DNA from: Agrypnia vestita
Lineage: Eukaryota > Arthropoda > Insecta > Trichoptera > Phryganeidae
Reading direction: 5' to 3'
Assembly (NCBI GenBank): GCA_016648135.1
Contig: JADDOH010000182.1
Coordinates: forward strand, 1 to 64,000
Length of the DNA stretch: 64,000 nucleotides
The position numbers and the translations under genes are program-made. Of this stretch, positions 43,583 through 53,818 are shown piece after piece. Below the pieces are notes generated by a model. That model was not told where the DNA came from, did not search any database, and worked only from the letters and a program-made list of their open reading frames with translations. Every line of letters starts with the position of its first letter. Position 1 is the stretch's first letter.

Positions 43583-44001
43583 TCTTATTCCGAAAATAGG
43601 ATAAGTTTTTTGTCGAGTTTTTGAGGGGCCCGACTTGGCTACGGTACAGCCGAGTAAATGGTTTAGTGCGATACTTATTACGCCTCATCTTTCGAGCACC
43701 GCTGCTCGGAACAACATTTCTAATTGAACAAACATTTATTTTTATTTCGCAGCTCAAATGTGGGAATTCACGTGTCGTTTTATTTGACGATCGCTTTTCC
43801 ATTTCGGGCGGGAAGGCGCGAACACACTTCCAATAGCCATCTGTTGCAAAGAATTGAAAGTTAAGCGCCCCATCGCTTAGATAATAGCGATATAAAAACG
43901 TTTTTTATAACTTGCGTTACCGCTTTGCACGACTCAGTCACGCGTATCTTACCGTCCCTACATACGAGACTTTTCCTATTAATTTATTTCCATTTGATGT
44001 G
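43583..44001. other. Unassigned sequence
   Basis: GC-richer between 43600 and 43830. Frames on both strands overlap and show no domain. Confidence 0.3.
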
Positions 44002-44003
44002 TA

Positions 44004-44513
44004 CAGGGTTATTTGTAAAACATTAATAACCTCGCAGGACTATACTCCTGCCTTGAATATGAGTCGAAAATGTTCAAGCTATCATGTTATGGAGATATGC
44101 AACATCAAAGTTTGCATTTTTTTTTCTCAATATTTTTAACTTATTTTTTGTAAAATGTTGGATTATCATTACAGTAACTAATATCAATTACGAAAAATTT
44201 ATTCGTTTCAATACAAGTTAAATAAAATGATTAAAATCCTGGAAAAAATCTAATTGGAATTCAAAGGTTTTTATTTTTTTATTTGACTTGTATTAAAGAA
44301 AATGAAATTTTCGTACTCGATATAAGTTACTGTAATGATAGTCTAACGTTTTACAAAAAGTAAATCAGAAATATTTAAAAAAAAATGCCAACTTTGATGT
44401 CGCATATCTCCTTAACTATTGATATTAGGTCACAATAGCTTGAACATTTTCGACTCATAATCGAGGCAGGAATATAGCCCTGCGAGGTTATTAATGTTTT
44501 ACAAATAACTCTG
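44004..44513. mobile_element. Fold-back MITE M, copy 1
   Basis: The ends CAGGGTTATTTGTAAAACAT and the complement of CAGAGTTATTTGTAAAACAT are flanked by TA. The long arms include CGCAGG.CTA.ACTCCTGCC, GAGTCGAAAATGTTCAAGCTA and AGTTACTGTAATGATA blocks in inverted order. The interior is shared with 47703-48193. Confidence 0.8.
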
Positions 44514-44734
44514 TATAAAAATTCTTAATATCAACTTTTTATTATATAATTTTTATATGTGTGTTAACTTCTTTTGCCAGAACGACAAACCCATTTCAAT
44601 CACCGTTTACTTTAATCGCTGTGTTCCCGTTTAGAACTGAACTAAGAATAAAATGCTGGTACTGAATTTCATATCACTATAGACCAATTACTACAAATAG
44701 TTATAGTTTATAATTAAACTAGTTAACTTAGTTT

Positions 44735-45265
44735 AGAATCTTTAGGCGTAGAATCTTATATATTGCCAATTTTTCAATTGAATGCTCGAAAAATCTCCCT
44801 CCCTGTATTAAACCAGCTTTCTATACAACAAATAATATTGGTAACTTTTTGAGAAATGTTAAAGATCACGAATTGACTCACTCGGGTGTTTATAAACTAA
44901 AATGTAATGACTGTCCCTCTTTTTATATTGGAAAAACGAGTCGTAATTTTGATATTAGGATTAAAGAACATATTAGATGCTTAAATAATTCAAATTTTTC
45001 CGAATTTGCCAATCATATTATTGAGAGTAACCATAGTTTTAATAAAATACAGGGGTCAACATTCTTCACATTAATAGTAAAAGTAGACGTCTTAATAATT
45101 TAGAGGCCCTAGAGATTAAGAAAGCTATAAATAATAATGAATCTATTATTAACAACCAAAAAAATTTAACTTACAGTCCTATTTTGAATATGTTCCCTTT
45201 CACCCTATCACCTGTTTCTTTCGCACCCCCCACTATTTACCCCCATTTAGACACTTTACACTGAA
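44735..45265 (+). pseudogene. Penelope-like element C-terminal GIY-YIG endonuclease
   Basis: Penelope-like retroelements encode a reverse transcriptase followed by a GIY-YIG endonuclease; only the latter part is present. The frame reads PPCIKPAFYTTNNIGNFLRN, then THSGVYKLKCNDCPSFYIGK, then DIRIKEHIRCLNNSNFSEFA, then NHIIESNHSFNK. After a frameshift near 45055 it continues NSKSRRLNNLEALEIKKAIN to a stop at about 45263. The boxes GVY and YIG, the paired cysteines and RIKEH are intact. Upstream reverse transcriptase sequence is absent. Confidence 0.92.
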
Positions 45266-45304
45266 GTATGAATGTTTATAATTTTTGTAAAATTCAATTA
45301 GTAT

Positions 45305-45356
45305 TGGGTATACCCTGATGAAGGAACGTCGTTTCCGAAACCGGTTGGTTTTACCA
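45305..45356 (+). ncRNA. Hammerhead ribozyme of the Penelope-like element
   Basis: Lies about 45 bp behind the endonuclease stop. CTGATGA (45315-45321), stem II GGAA/TTCC within 45322-45336, GAAAC (45337-45341), palindromic stem III ACCGGT, then GTT as cleavage triplet. Stem I pairs ACC (45312-45314) with GGT (45347-45349), then A-U and TGG/CCA further out with small bulges. Hammerheads in this place are a known property of Penelope-like elements. All core bases are intact. Confidence 0.8.
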
Positions 45357-45444
45357 AATAAATTTTAGTGGTGTAAACTAAGTTAACTAGTTTAATTATA
45401 TTCATAATGAATAACCACAAAGTAACAGCAAAATACAAGAGTAT

Positions 45445-45910
45445 AGTTATAGTTTATTTCACATCTTAAGAATAAGTTATTAAAAAAAATCACCGTGAAT
45501 CAGTAGAGCAACATTCACTTACTCTACACACGAGCGAAAGGTAATACAAAAAATGATATACCGGGAACAATAGAAAACGACATGATTTTCTGTATGCAGC
45601 TGTTATATAAGACTGAAAAGACTTGGGTTGGGGAAGAGATGGTTTATAAATCACACATGGTTTACAAGTCATTGAGGTTATCTATAAAAACGTTAAATTT
45701 ATTATGTACAGTTATTACTTATGTACAGTGTTTGATTTTGACATCTTACACCAGCATGCATTTACTGCCTGGGGGTTGCCTTTTTTATTATTTTTTGTTA
45801 TATTCGTAAATACTAATTACTAAGCGCGAGACGACAGGATTTACACTTACTGACAATTTTTTACACTCAATCCCTTGTCGTAAATAAAATTTTGAATGCT
45901 TCCGAGTGAC
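45445..45910. other. Intergenic sequence
   Basis: Nothing recognised; overlapping frames on opposite strands at 45490-45809 are unsupported. Confidence 0.3.
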
Positions 45911-46552
45911 TTAACCCTTCAAATTATTATTAGCGTGTTAAAGGGCACACAATATTAATTATGTGCATGTTTACACTCACATCTCCACCTTGCAGAGATA
46001 AGTTTAAGGCGATCGTCCAGCAGAGTGAGCAAATTCCACAATTTTTTCTCATATCTTCTCTTGCGTTTTTTATCATATTTTTATATCTATTTTTTTGACT
46101 ATTAAAGTAAAAAAGTTGAAAAAACCACACAAAAAATTAAATATTTAAAAAAAACAGTGCGTTTACTTTGTAATATTATTGATATATTACCAAGTAATAT
46201 TGTGGATATATTACAAAGCCATAAAAAGCCCACAAAATGGAGTAATTTTCTTCATTTTTAAAACATCGAAGGTTTGGTAATTTATTAATCAATTATATAA
46301 TTTGGTTTGTGTTATTTAAATAAGATATCCGTATTTAAAATATACATAACCTGATGAATACAGTTTAAAATGAGATATTTCCCTGCAAAAATGTGATAAA
46401 AAACGCAAGAGAAGATATGAGAAAAAATTGTGAAATTTTCTCACTCTGCTGGACGATCGCCTTAAGATTTTCAGTGTCGTATGTTGTTCTGAGATCTGCC
46501 ATTAACTTGCGTGTTAATATATTTTTAAAACCCCTGGAATTTAAGAGGTTAA
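45911..46552. mobile_element. piggyBac-like MITE
   Basis: TTAACCCTTCAAATT at the left and the complement of TTAACCTCTTAAATT at the right resemble piggyBac ends (TTAA duplication, CCCTT). Internal arms of about 90 bp (45993-46085 and 46393-46480) are inverted, with AAGGCGATCGTCCAGCAGAG on one side and its complement on the other. The two similar frames MIKNAREDMRKN seen on opposite strands result from these arms. Confidence 0.65.
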
Positions 46553-47149
46553 TCTTGGCCGCATTCAATCAACCTTTATTGCTGCGGTTTGTGGTGGTCC
46601 AGAGCTGCACTTCCGCACCACGGCGCGGCCTTGTCGCAGCATCCCTTTGTGTATCGCTAATCTCGCCTCCGATGACTAGTTCCTGGCTGTGCTCAAAGCT
46701 CCGCTTACCGTATTCCCTGCGGTGTCTCTCTTTTCAATATCTTTCCTACTTTTCTTATTTTCAATTCCGGAAAACGAGTGGGATATTGTATACTTGCAAA
46801 CTACACAATCTTGCGCTCGTTCTCGACGTTGTGTTCTGCAACGAACTGTGCTGAAGGTAAATAAATTAATGTACGTAAACGTATACATTTCGCGAACAAG
46901 TGATTCTGTTGCATTTGTAGAAGATTTGTGGTTCACCAATTTTATGATTAATTATCGTGGAATACAGTACGTGTTATTAAAGTAAATATTATATATATTC
47001 GAACGTAAGGATAACTATTAGTTTTTACCAAATATCTGTAATACTAAATATTATGTGATAGTTATTCGATCGATAGTGATAGCCCCGTAAAAACTTCACG
47101 ATGTACTTTAAAAAAATAGTAATGTAGGTAGACTGGACTAGAAGAAATA
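46553..47149. other. Unassigned sequence, GC-richer at 46590-46860
   Basis: A frame at 46689-46985 begins at GTG and would give a hydrophobic leader; GAAGGTAAAT at 46853-46862 resembles a 5' splice site. No family is recognised, so no gene is called. Confidence 0.3.
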
Positions 47150-47154
47150 TGTAT

Positions 47155-47350
47155 TTGATTGCACATTTTAATCGATTGTTGCGCGGTATGATCAATAATC
47201 CTGAAATTGTGAGAAGTATAGGTTTGTATATTTTTAATAATTATCTTAGACAGCATCAATATAGATTATTTCACATTCCAATATACTGTAACCTGTCGAT
47301 GGTTATGCCAGGTAGAAGAGTTACCGCTATGCTGAACAATATAATTTTAT
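47155..47350 (+). pseudogene. LINE ORF2 C-terminus (family B, second copy)
   Basis: The frame reads HFNRLLRGMINNPEIVRSIG, then NYLRQHQYRLFHIPIYC and VTAMLNNI, broken by the fold-back insertion. About two thirds of residues match the 25.6-kb copy. The palm domain is missing. Confidence 0.75.
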
Positions 47351-47382
47351 TCTTCAAATGTAGCAAATTTATTGTGTGGTAA

Positions 47383-47622
47383 CATAATTATAATTAATAT
47401 AAATTAACTTTGTTTAAACCACTTATTTATTGAAAAAAATCAACATGTTTCAAAGCCAATGGCTTCTTCATCAGGAAAACAAAAATAATATTTAAAAATC
47501 GATTTTTAAATATTATTTTTGTTTTCCTGATGAAGAAGTCATTGGCTTTGAAACATGTTGATTTTTTTCAATAAATAAGTGGTTTAAACAAAGTTAATTT
47601 ATATTAATTATTATTATAATTT
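47383..47622. repeat. Fold-back element with two intact hammerhead-like units
   Basis: Near-perfect arms of about 110 bp (AATATAAATTAACTTTGTTT, TTATTTATTGAAAAAAATCA and complements) meet at AAAAATCGATTTTT. Each arm has CTGATGA (minus 47468-47474, plus 47527-47533), an AAGTC/GGCTT-type stem II, GAAACATGTTG with palindromic ACATGT, and GTT as triplet. Stem I is only two base pairs. Confidence 0.8.
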
Positions 47623-47702
47623 TAGATGTTGATCTGATCCATATCTCTGATGGGTTATTCGAAGCAGGATTCTCTTACACTTTGTTCAGAATTCATATAC
47701 AG

Positions 47703-48193
47703 TGTGTACCAGAGCTAGCAGCAGAAACTTGGCCGGTAGATTTTTGCCTACGTTATGAGTCTAAAATGTTCAAGCAACCATGACCTAATATCAATAGTTA
47801 TCAAAGATTGCATTTATTTTCATTATTTCTGGCTTATTTTTTACAAAAAATTGAACTATCATTACAGTAACTTTTTGCTTCAATACAACTCAAATAAAAT
47901 GATAAAAACCTTGTAAAAATTATTTTTTTTATCGATTTTTCCAAGGTTTTTACCATTTTATTCGACTTGTATTAAAGCGAATGCACTTTTTTATAATCGA
48001 CATAAGTTACTGTAATGATAGTTCAACTATTTGCAAAAAATAAGTCAGAAATATTGAGAAAAAAAATTCAAACTTTGATAATGCATATCTCCATAACTAT
48101 TGATATAATGGTTGCTTGAACATTTTAGACTCATAACATAGGCAGGAATCTACCGGCTAAGTTTCTGCTGCTAGCTCTGGTACAACCTGTATA
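47703..48193. mobile_element. Fold-back MITE M, copy 2 with different ends
   Basis: Shares the inner palindrome of 44004-44513 (GAGTCTAAAATGTTCAAGC, AGTTACTGTAATGATAG) but has the ends ACCAGAGCTAGCAGCAGAAA and complement. The end sequence is repeated once more at 48195-48225 in inverted order around CTGTATATACAG. Confidence 0.75.
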
Positions 48194-48395
48194 TACAGGT
48201 TGTACCAGAGCTAGCAGCTACATAATATACATATGTATATTCTTAATTTTTATATATATGTGTATTCTCTCTGCATATTAAAAATAAAATATACAGATAA
48301 AGTATATATGAGAATTCATTAAACGTTACAATATGTACGCATTAAATTTAAGTTTGTCATGTATTAAATAAATTAAATTGAATTGAACGGAGCTA

Positions 48396-49284
48396 AGAGC
48401 AAAAAAAATTGTTACTTGGAGAGCTGTAGTTACTATTCGGGAAGCTGCGACGACCCATTGAGCTGTGGTCACCATTTGAGTTCGAGTTACATGTGAATGT
48501 CCTATACCAATTTATATAATTTAGATGCATAGATTTTTCATTTTATATCTTTCCAATTGATTCAGCCAATTCGTTGCAAATATCGCAGAATCGCGTTTTG
48601 CATTGCAACTTCGCAATACGATGAGTTTTCATTCAAAAGTAATATTATTTTTTGATATCAAACCACCATCCTCTTTGAAATCGCAGGCGACTGACTTTAT
48701 GAACAGATTCAGAATCAGTTCGTAAAGTTTTTATAAAATTTTCCTAACGAGTGAAAAATATATTTTTGTGAGCAATGGGACCAAATTTCTAGTCGGGTTA
48801 TTGCAGTACAAACCACCCAAGCCACTAATGTAAAGCCACTATTGTAAATATATACAATATGGTGTCCTCGGTAAAGTTGGTCAGTTTTATCGTACACCAG
48901 TACAGTAATACGTGACGAAATGGATATTAATTGCCCATTGAAATTTGTGCTGACTAGAATAAGTTTTGCTTAATTTATTTGAAATATTATTTCCCGTGAA
49001 ATATTAATATTTTTACGAGTCAATTTTTGATAATTGCCTATTTATTTTTTCTGAAAACATATTCAAAATATCGCATAAATCGCCATATTCGCTGCCAACG
49101 TGATTTCGCCTGTTAATGTGGAATTGTGATGTATTGTTTCAACCACAAAGCTACGGTTAAGTTAATAAAATGACAAATATTTATTATATTATATATCAAT
49201 CATTTAGCGTGATTATACTCGTAATGCAACCATCCGTATTTATGACAATATTGTTGAAAATAATGTATCGGTTGTTTATGACTG
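48396..49284. other. Intergenic sequence
   Basis: No gene recognised. Confidence 0.3.
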
Positions 49285-50112
49285 GTGCAATCCCGAGTCG
49301 GGATTATAATTTCATTATAATTTCATTATAATTTCATTATAATTTCATTATAATTTCATTATACAATATAATATTATTATATTGTATAATGAAATTATTA
49401 TTATACAATATAACATTATACATATATACAATAAATTCATTGTAATCAAAGATTATAATTTCAAATAGTAGTAGTACAAAAACGAGTAGCTTATTGGTCT
49501 TGTGGTTAGGACACTCGCCTCGTGATCCAAAGGTCGCGGGTTCGAATCTCAGCCCAGACTATTTTCAGTTAGTCCTATTTTCATAGCACAAGCGTTTAGC
49601 TTAGTTTGAAAATAGTAAGAATATTGATGTGACACGTATTCCGTGTTCGCATCTTTATTTAAAAAAAATCGCGCGGGATCCCTAGCGATCGGGATCGCGA
49701 ATGCTTTTGTGTTTTTTTTGTTGTTTATAGAGCTGAGTAGCAATTAAAGACAACGCCTTGCATTTTTATATCAGCAATTATAAAAAAATATTCATCATTA
49801 ATCATTGCATTAAAGTTTTTTTAGGCGTTTTCCCAAGCATCAATTAGTTAATGTAGTAGAGTTAGTAGTAGTTTTTATAAATATTTTAGGTTGATAAAAT
49901 ACATCAAATATTGTTCAAAGCAATTTTCACTATTTGAATGTGACATGAACATAAGTTTTAAGTACTCAATTAAAGCTCTATAAACATATACAATCAAACA
50001 TACAAAACATAAAAAAATGCTGATCAATCCCGATAATCTCGTCCGATTTTTCGGTTCGGGATTGACCTCGTAAAATGCCTCGAGATCTCGCGGGATCGGG
50101 ATTGCATTCCCT
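49285..50112. mobile_element. Possible TIR element rich in ATCCCGAT motifs
   Basis: TGCAATCCCGAGTCGGGAT at the left and the complement of TGCAATCCCGATCCCGCG at the right form imperfect inverted ends. CGGGAT and ATCCCGAT words recur inside (49675-49702, 50027-50070). The interior holds an 11-bp tandem array (ATAATTTCATT, about five units, 49305-49362) with a following palindrome, and a nested SINE. Confidence 0.4.
49485..49669 (+). mobile_element. tRNA-derived SINE (copy A, most complete)
   Basis: A tRNA-like head with A-box region TCTTGTGGTTAGGACACTCG and B box GGTTCGAATCTC is followed by a body (TTTCATAGCACAAGCGTTTA, GAAAATAGTAAGAATATTGA, TGTGACACGTATTCCGTGT) and an A-rich tail. Total about 185 bp. 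Pol III internal promoters would drive such elements. Related copies lie at 19378, 39971 and 62497. Confidence 0.9.
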
Positions 50113-50197
50113 ACTGGTGACGCCTCATATTATACACTGAGAATATCAACAAACGCACGAAAATATATCAAATTTATCGAATACATTTGTACGATAA

Positions 50198-50395
50198 ATA
50201 TTTGTATTGCGAATCGGCGTTTTCGTTACCAAGATTCGACAGTCTGCGTCTGAGAAGACAAACATTAACAACACTAACGAGACGCGATTCCTCGAAGAAA
50301 TCGCGGAATGGATTTCAAATGATGTTTGTTTTCCGCGACTCGATAACTCCGGGGAATATCTGGTCGACTTCCAGGACCCGGAGATGTGTCGAAAG
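50198..50395 (+). other. Coding-like open stretch, possible exon
   Basis: A GC-richer frame lacking an ATG contains TRFLEEIAEWISNDVCFPRL and DNSGEYLVDFQDPEMCRK. It ends where GAAAGTAACT could serve as a 5' splice site at about 50392. Composition is more protein-like than most frames here. No family is recognised and a second frame is open across the same bases. Confidence 0.25.
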
Positions 50396-50498
50396 TAACT
50401 TTTCTACAGAAACTTTCCTCCAGTCCTCTCGACATCGGACGACAACGGAAAACCGAAACTGAGTGACGCAGTGCCCCGCTGTCCGTTGGGATTTGGAT

Positions 50499-51135
50499 TT
50501 TATTTTATTGCCCTTTTTATTTATGTTTTATATTTTTTATTTTAGGAATCTCAACAGTATAATTTATTATAATGGCATAATGTATTGGATAGTTGGTAGA
50601 CCAATTATAGAGTTACACGACATAAGATATTAAGTCAAAGCAATAAAGAAAAAATACATTAAATAAAGAGATAGACGTGGAAGTCAGATGGGGAAGTGGA
50701 GTGAGGTGTATGGGATTGTGGTTGAGTGTATTCTGTATGTGATGTGAAGATATGGGATATGCAAAGAGTGTTGAGAGTTTGACTGGGGTGTGTGTATGAT
50801 GATGGTCGGTCTAAGTTAATCCGGTGAAGATATAGAAACTAGTAATATGGGCGGTTTAAATCCGATTTCTAAGAGCTGAGATGTTGGTATTAAATATATC
50901 AATGTCATTGAAGTGGTCATTGTATGCTTTGCATGTTCGCTGGATGTATGAGTTCTGTGCATAAGAGGTTCAACTTCTGGGTACATGGAAGAGCACGGAC
51001 TGTCGGGTTCGCCTTGATGGAGCGTGGAGAGAAACCAGCTCCAATTGGCTGGGACAGTGAATATGTCCCTGAAGTAACTTGAAAAGTAGTATTTGATCAG
51101 CTCGTGCTCTTCTATATTCCAGGGTTCTCACGTTA
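50499..51135 (-). pseudogene. LINE ORF2 C-terminus and 3' UTR (family D)
   Basis: The minus strand from 51135 reads NVRTLEYRRARADQILLFKL, then RRTRQSVLFHVPRS, a TGA stop, then TSYAQNSYIQRTCKAYNDHF and NDIDIFNTNISALRNRI, ending at 50856. This is the Jockey/R1-like terminal pattern (LE.RR...D..L.YK...G, RTR....F..P..RT......I.R....N). The 3' UTR continues to an AAATAAAAT tail near 50500. The palm domain is missing. Confidence 0.85.
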
Positions 51136-51715
51136 TAGAAATTCCTTAGATATAATTATTTTTATTATATATAAAGAAGCAAAGTAGTTTGTGGTGCGGA
51201 AATGTGGTCGCTTAGGCACATATGAGAAAATTCTATTCATAGGCTGTAATAAGGTAGAGTGAAGAATAGATTAAGAAATAATGTAATGCCAAATGTATTC
51301 AATGCGTAGGTAGTCGACAGAGCAATAAAAGGATTGCTGTGATAGTTTGGCCGTGTGGTACTTGAGCAAAAGGGGATGGAAAGCAAATATAAGACAACAG
51401 TAACAGAAGGCATTCGAGAAAGATCTGGCTCTCTTGTAAGCTTCCACAACCGAAGGACATGCTTGAAAAGCTTGAAAAGTATGTATGAAAAGTATGAAAA
51501 GTATGTGTGTAAATGATACGTTTATTATTCATAAATGTGTCATTTGCACGAGACATAAATCATTAAATTGCGAGGTAGCGGTAAAATATATTAAAAAAAT
51601 ATATTCCCTAAAACTAATTCGATTTGCAATCGGAAATGTTATCCGATTCGAAGAAGAACTGAATCATGTTTCGATTGGATTTTCTCACAGGTGTAGGCTA
51701 AGTTATTTTATTTAC
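51136..51715. other. Unassigned sequence
   Basis: A small GAAAAGTAT duplication lies at about 51472-51505. Nothing else recognised. Confidence 0.35.
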
Positions 51716-51995
51716 GTGTGGCACCGTGGCATTATTTCGTGGCATATTAGCGTGTGGCACCGTGGCATTATTTACGTGGCATATTTACGTGTGGCACCGT
51801 GGCATTATTTCCGTGTGGCACCGTTGCTTTATTCACGTGGCATATTTGCATGTGGCACCGTTGCTTTATTCACGTGGCATATTTGCATGTGGCACCGTGG
51901 CATTATTTACGTGGCATATTTGCATGTGGCACAATGGCATTATTCACGTGGCATATTTGAATGTGGCACAGTGGCATTACTTGCGTAGCATACTT
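51716..51995 (+). repeat. 37-bp minisatellite
   Basis: GTGGCACCG-type unit starts lie at 51718, 51754, 51791, 51815 (shortened unit), 51852, 51889, 51926 and 51963, giving a 37-bp period. Each unit has CGTGGCATATTTGCATGTGG-like sequence. Because 37 is not a multiple of three, all three plus frames stay open and encode the same WHICMWHR-type peptide in rotation; none is a real gene. Confidence 0.95.
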
Positions 51996-52330
51996 GATGG
52001 TTTACGAAAAATAAATAATTTTTCCTCTTTGTATTGAATATTGATGTAGAGCAGTCGAGAGAAGTAATGTTTTGATCAATTTAATTAAAAACGAAATTCG
52101 AAAATGACACCGAGAAAGATAAATGTTCAAAGACTTACAGTCTACAATTGAATTCCGAGTGGAGGATGTAAGTACTTACTCGCGTGAGGGGGAAGTTGTT
52201 AGCGGAGAGCTGTTGACATGCTTTCAATTATAACTTGACGGTTGCAAATAATTGCATTCTCAATAATACTAACAATATTTTATGTATCGCCATTTTCGTA
52301 AAAATATAACCACAAGAGTGCTTAAACAAT
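51996..52330. other. Intergenic sequence
   Basis: Nothing recognised. Confidence 0.3.
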
Positions 52331-52470
52331 GTGGAGATTATTCAATTTAATAAACTTAAAAACTTATATAAACCACATCAACTGATTTTAACGACGACCG
52401 GTTTCGGTACCACAGTACCTTCATCAGGATTGACACACAATGATTGTTCTGTACGTATAAATAATTATGC
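52331..52470 (-). ncRNA. Penelope-type terminal sequence with hammerhead motif
   Basis: On the minus strand CTGATGA (52421-52427), a perfect stem II GGTAC/GTACC (52406-52420), CGAAACCGGTC (52396-52406 region) with palindromic ACCGGT and GTC triplet. Stem I is weak. Downstream GTTGATGTGGTTTATATAAG and TGTGGTTATATTTTTACG resemble the borders of the 45-kb element. No endonuclease frame adjoins it. Confidence 0.6.
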
Positions 52471-53816
52471 AAAGTTATCAATTTTCTATCAGTTTACTAT
52501 CAAACATAATAATTGCGCTGTCTGTCTGTCTGTCCGTCCGTAACTTCGTGTAACGTCCGTCATTTCATTCGAATTCACGGCAGGGAAACACAATTTAAAC
52601 GGCTGGAGCTGAAGCTTGAACTCCGGGCCAGCAAACCCGAACCGGCCGTTTGATGCACGATGTTAGGGCTTAGCAAAGACGCGAACCATTTCATGTTCCG
52701 CCCAGCACAATCGCCAGGGTTTAAAATAGTACCATTAGCTGCGGCAGGGGAAATATAAAAAAATGTTCAAATATTTTGATAAAAGTCGTTATCACTCTAT
52801 TTCATGGGTGTCGGCTATAAATAAGTAGATATTTGAAGAATCGGCATGTACAAGTATCGTCATTTTTGACGGGTTCCAGCGAGTAAATAAATAATAATAT
52901 ACTATAAATTAATTTACCATTATAACGTTAATTGAATAAAATAAGACGTTCTTCATTTTATATTGAACAATTTTTTTAGCATCTTTACGGATGTGGGAGG
53001 GAGTATCGTGGAAAAATTTGGTCCTGGTCCGTAATTATAGATCCTTGATGATCAAAAACGGTCTCAAAAAGCCTAGACAGCCGTGAAAGGAGCTCGCCTT
53101 CGGGTCAAACGTCACGACTGATCTAGGAAATAATATTTCCAGCCCGCCCTGACCTGGAGTGCGAATATGTAAATAGAATTTCTAATATAAAATGGCGCGG
53201 AAGGAATTCGTTCTGAAAATGCTCGACCCGAGTGAGGCAGCCACCCTCCCCCTTTCATCCCCCCCCCGACATCTCGACAAGTGAGAAAAATAATATAAAA
53301 CCGGGAGGTTCTTCCCTTCTCTTTCCCCTGCAGGGAAGATTGTTACGGAAATTTTCAGGACAGCGAAATGGTTACCGTTTACAAAGCTTTTGTATGAAAT
53401 CTTTCCGGGAATATATACTTACGGGAGCTCCGCTTACGCAGACGGCCCGCGGAGCATGTGCGGCGGATACATTTTAATAAATCTGGAACCTCTTTGATAT
53501 ATTTTGAAATATAGCAGTTACAGGAATTTATTTTATCGACGCCGATTCTACTTCACCCACTCCGGTTATGACGTTGACACGAACGGAGTGGGTGAAAAGA
53601 GTTTTTAGAGTTTTCAGCATTCTGGTTCTGATTTTCGGTTCAAGGTGGGTTTTTATTTACACTCTTTTTTTACTTTTACTATTTAGTGTTTTATCAACAT
53701 TTGCATTGATAAGTTTTTAAAATGATGACTTTCTTTTTGACCATTTTTGTGGATAAATAATGTGTTTTAAAAGACAAATTCTGTTATTCGACTAAAAACT
53801 TACTTTTATTAACCTA
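52471..53816. other. Intergenic sequence, GC-rich in parts
   Basis: 52510-52740 and 53030-53480 have elevated GC; a CTGT microsatellite lies at about 52519-52540 and a CTTCACCCACTCCG/CGGAGTGGGTGAA inverted pair at 53551-53597. The frame at 53232-53477 begins at GTG and has no domain. Confidence 0.35.
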
Positions 53817-53818
53817 TA

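Larger units (their letters stand above)
47150..48395 (+). mobile_element. LINE family B 3' end with two nested insertions
   Basis: 47155-47350 (ORF2 C-terminus) and 47625-47700 (GATGTTGATCTGATCC through CAGGATTCTCTTACAC) are continuous in the 25.6-kb copy. The segment between is the hammerhead fold-back. A second insertion, MITE M, follows at 47703-48193. The LINE's AT-rich 3' UTR ends near 48390 with TAAATAAATTAAATTG, as in the other copy. Confidence 0.75.

Noticed and set aside
43419..43802. 127-codon minus-strand frame
   Set aside because: Crosses from unique DNA into a palindrome arm, overlaps a plus-strand frame and has no recognisable family.
46393..46854. 153-codon plus-strand open frame
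   Set aside because: Starts in one arm of a fold-back MITE; the same peptide start is read from the opposite arm. No domain.
51485..51988. 167-codon plus-strand open frame
   Set aside because: It begins at a non-ATG codon and most of it is the 37-bp minisatellite, which is open in all three frames.
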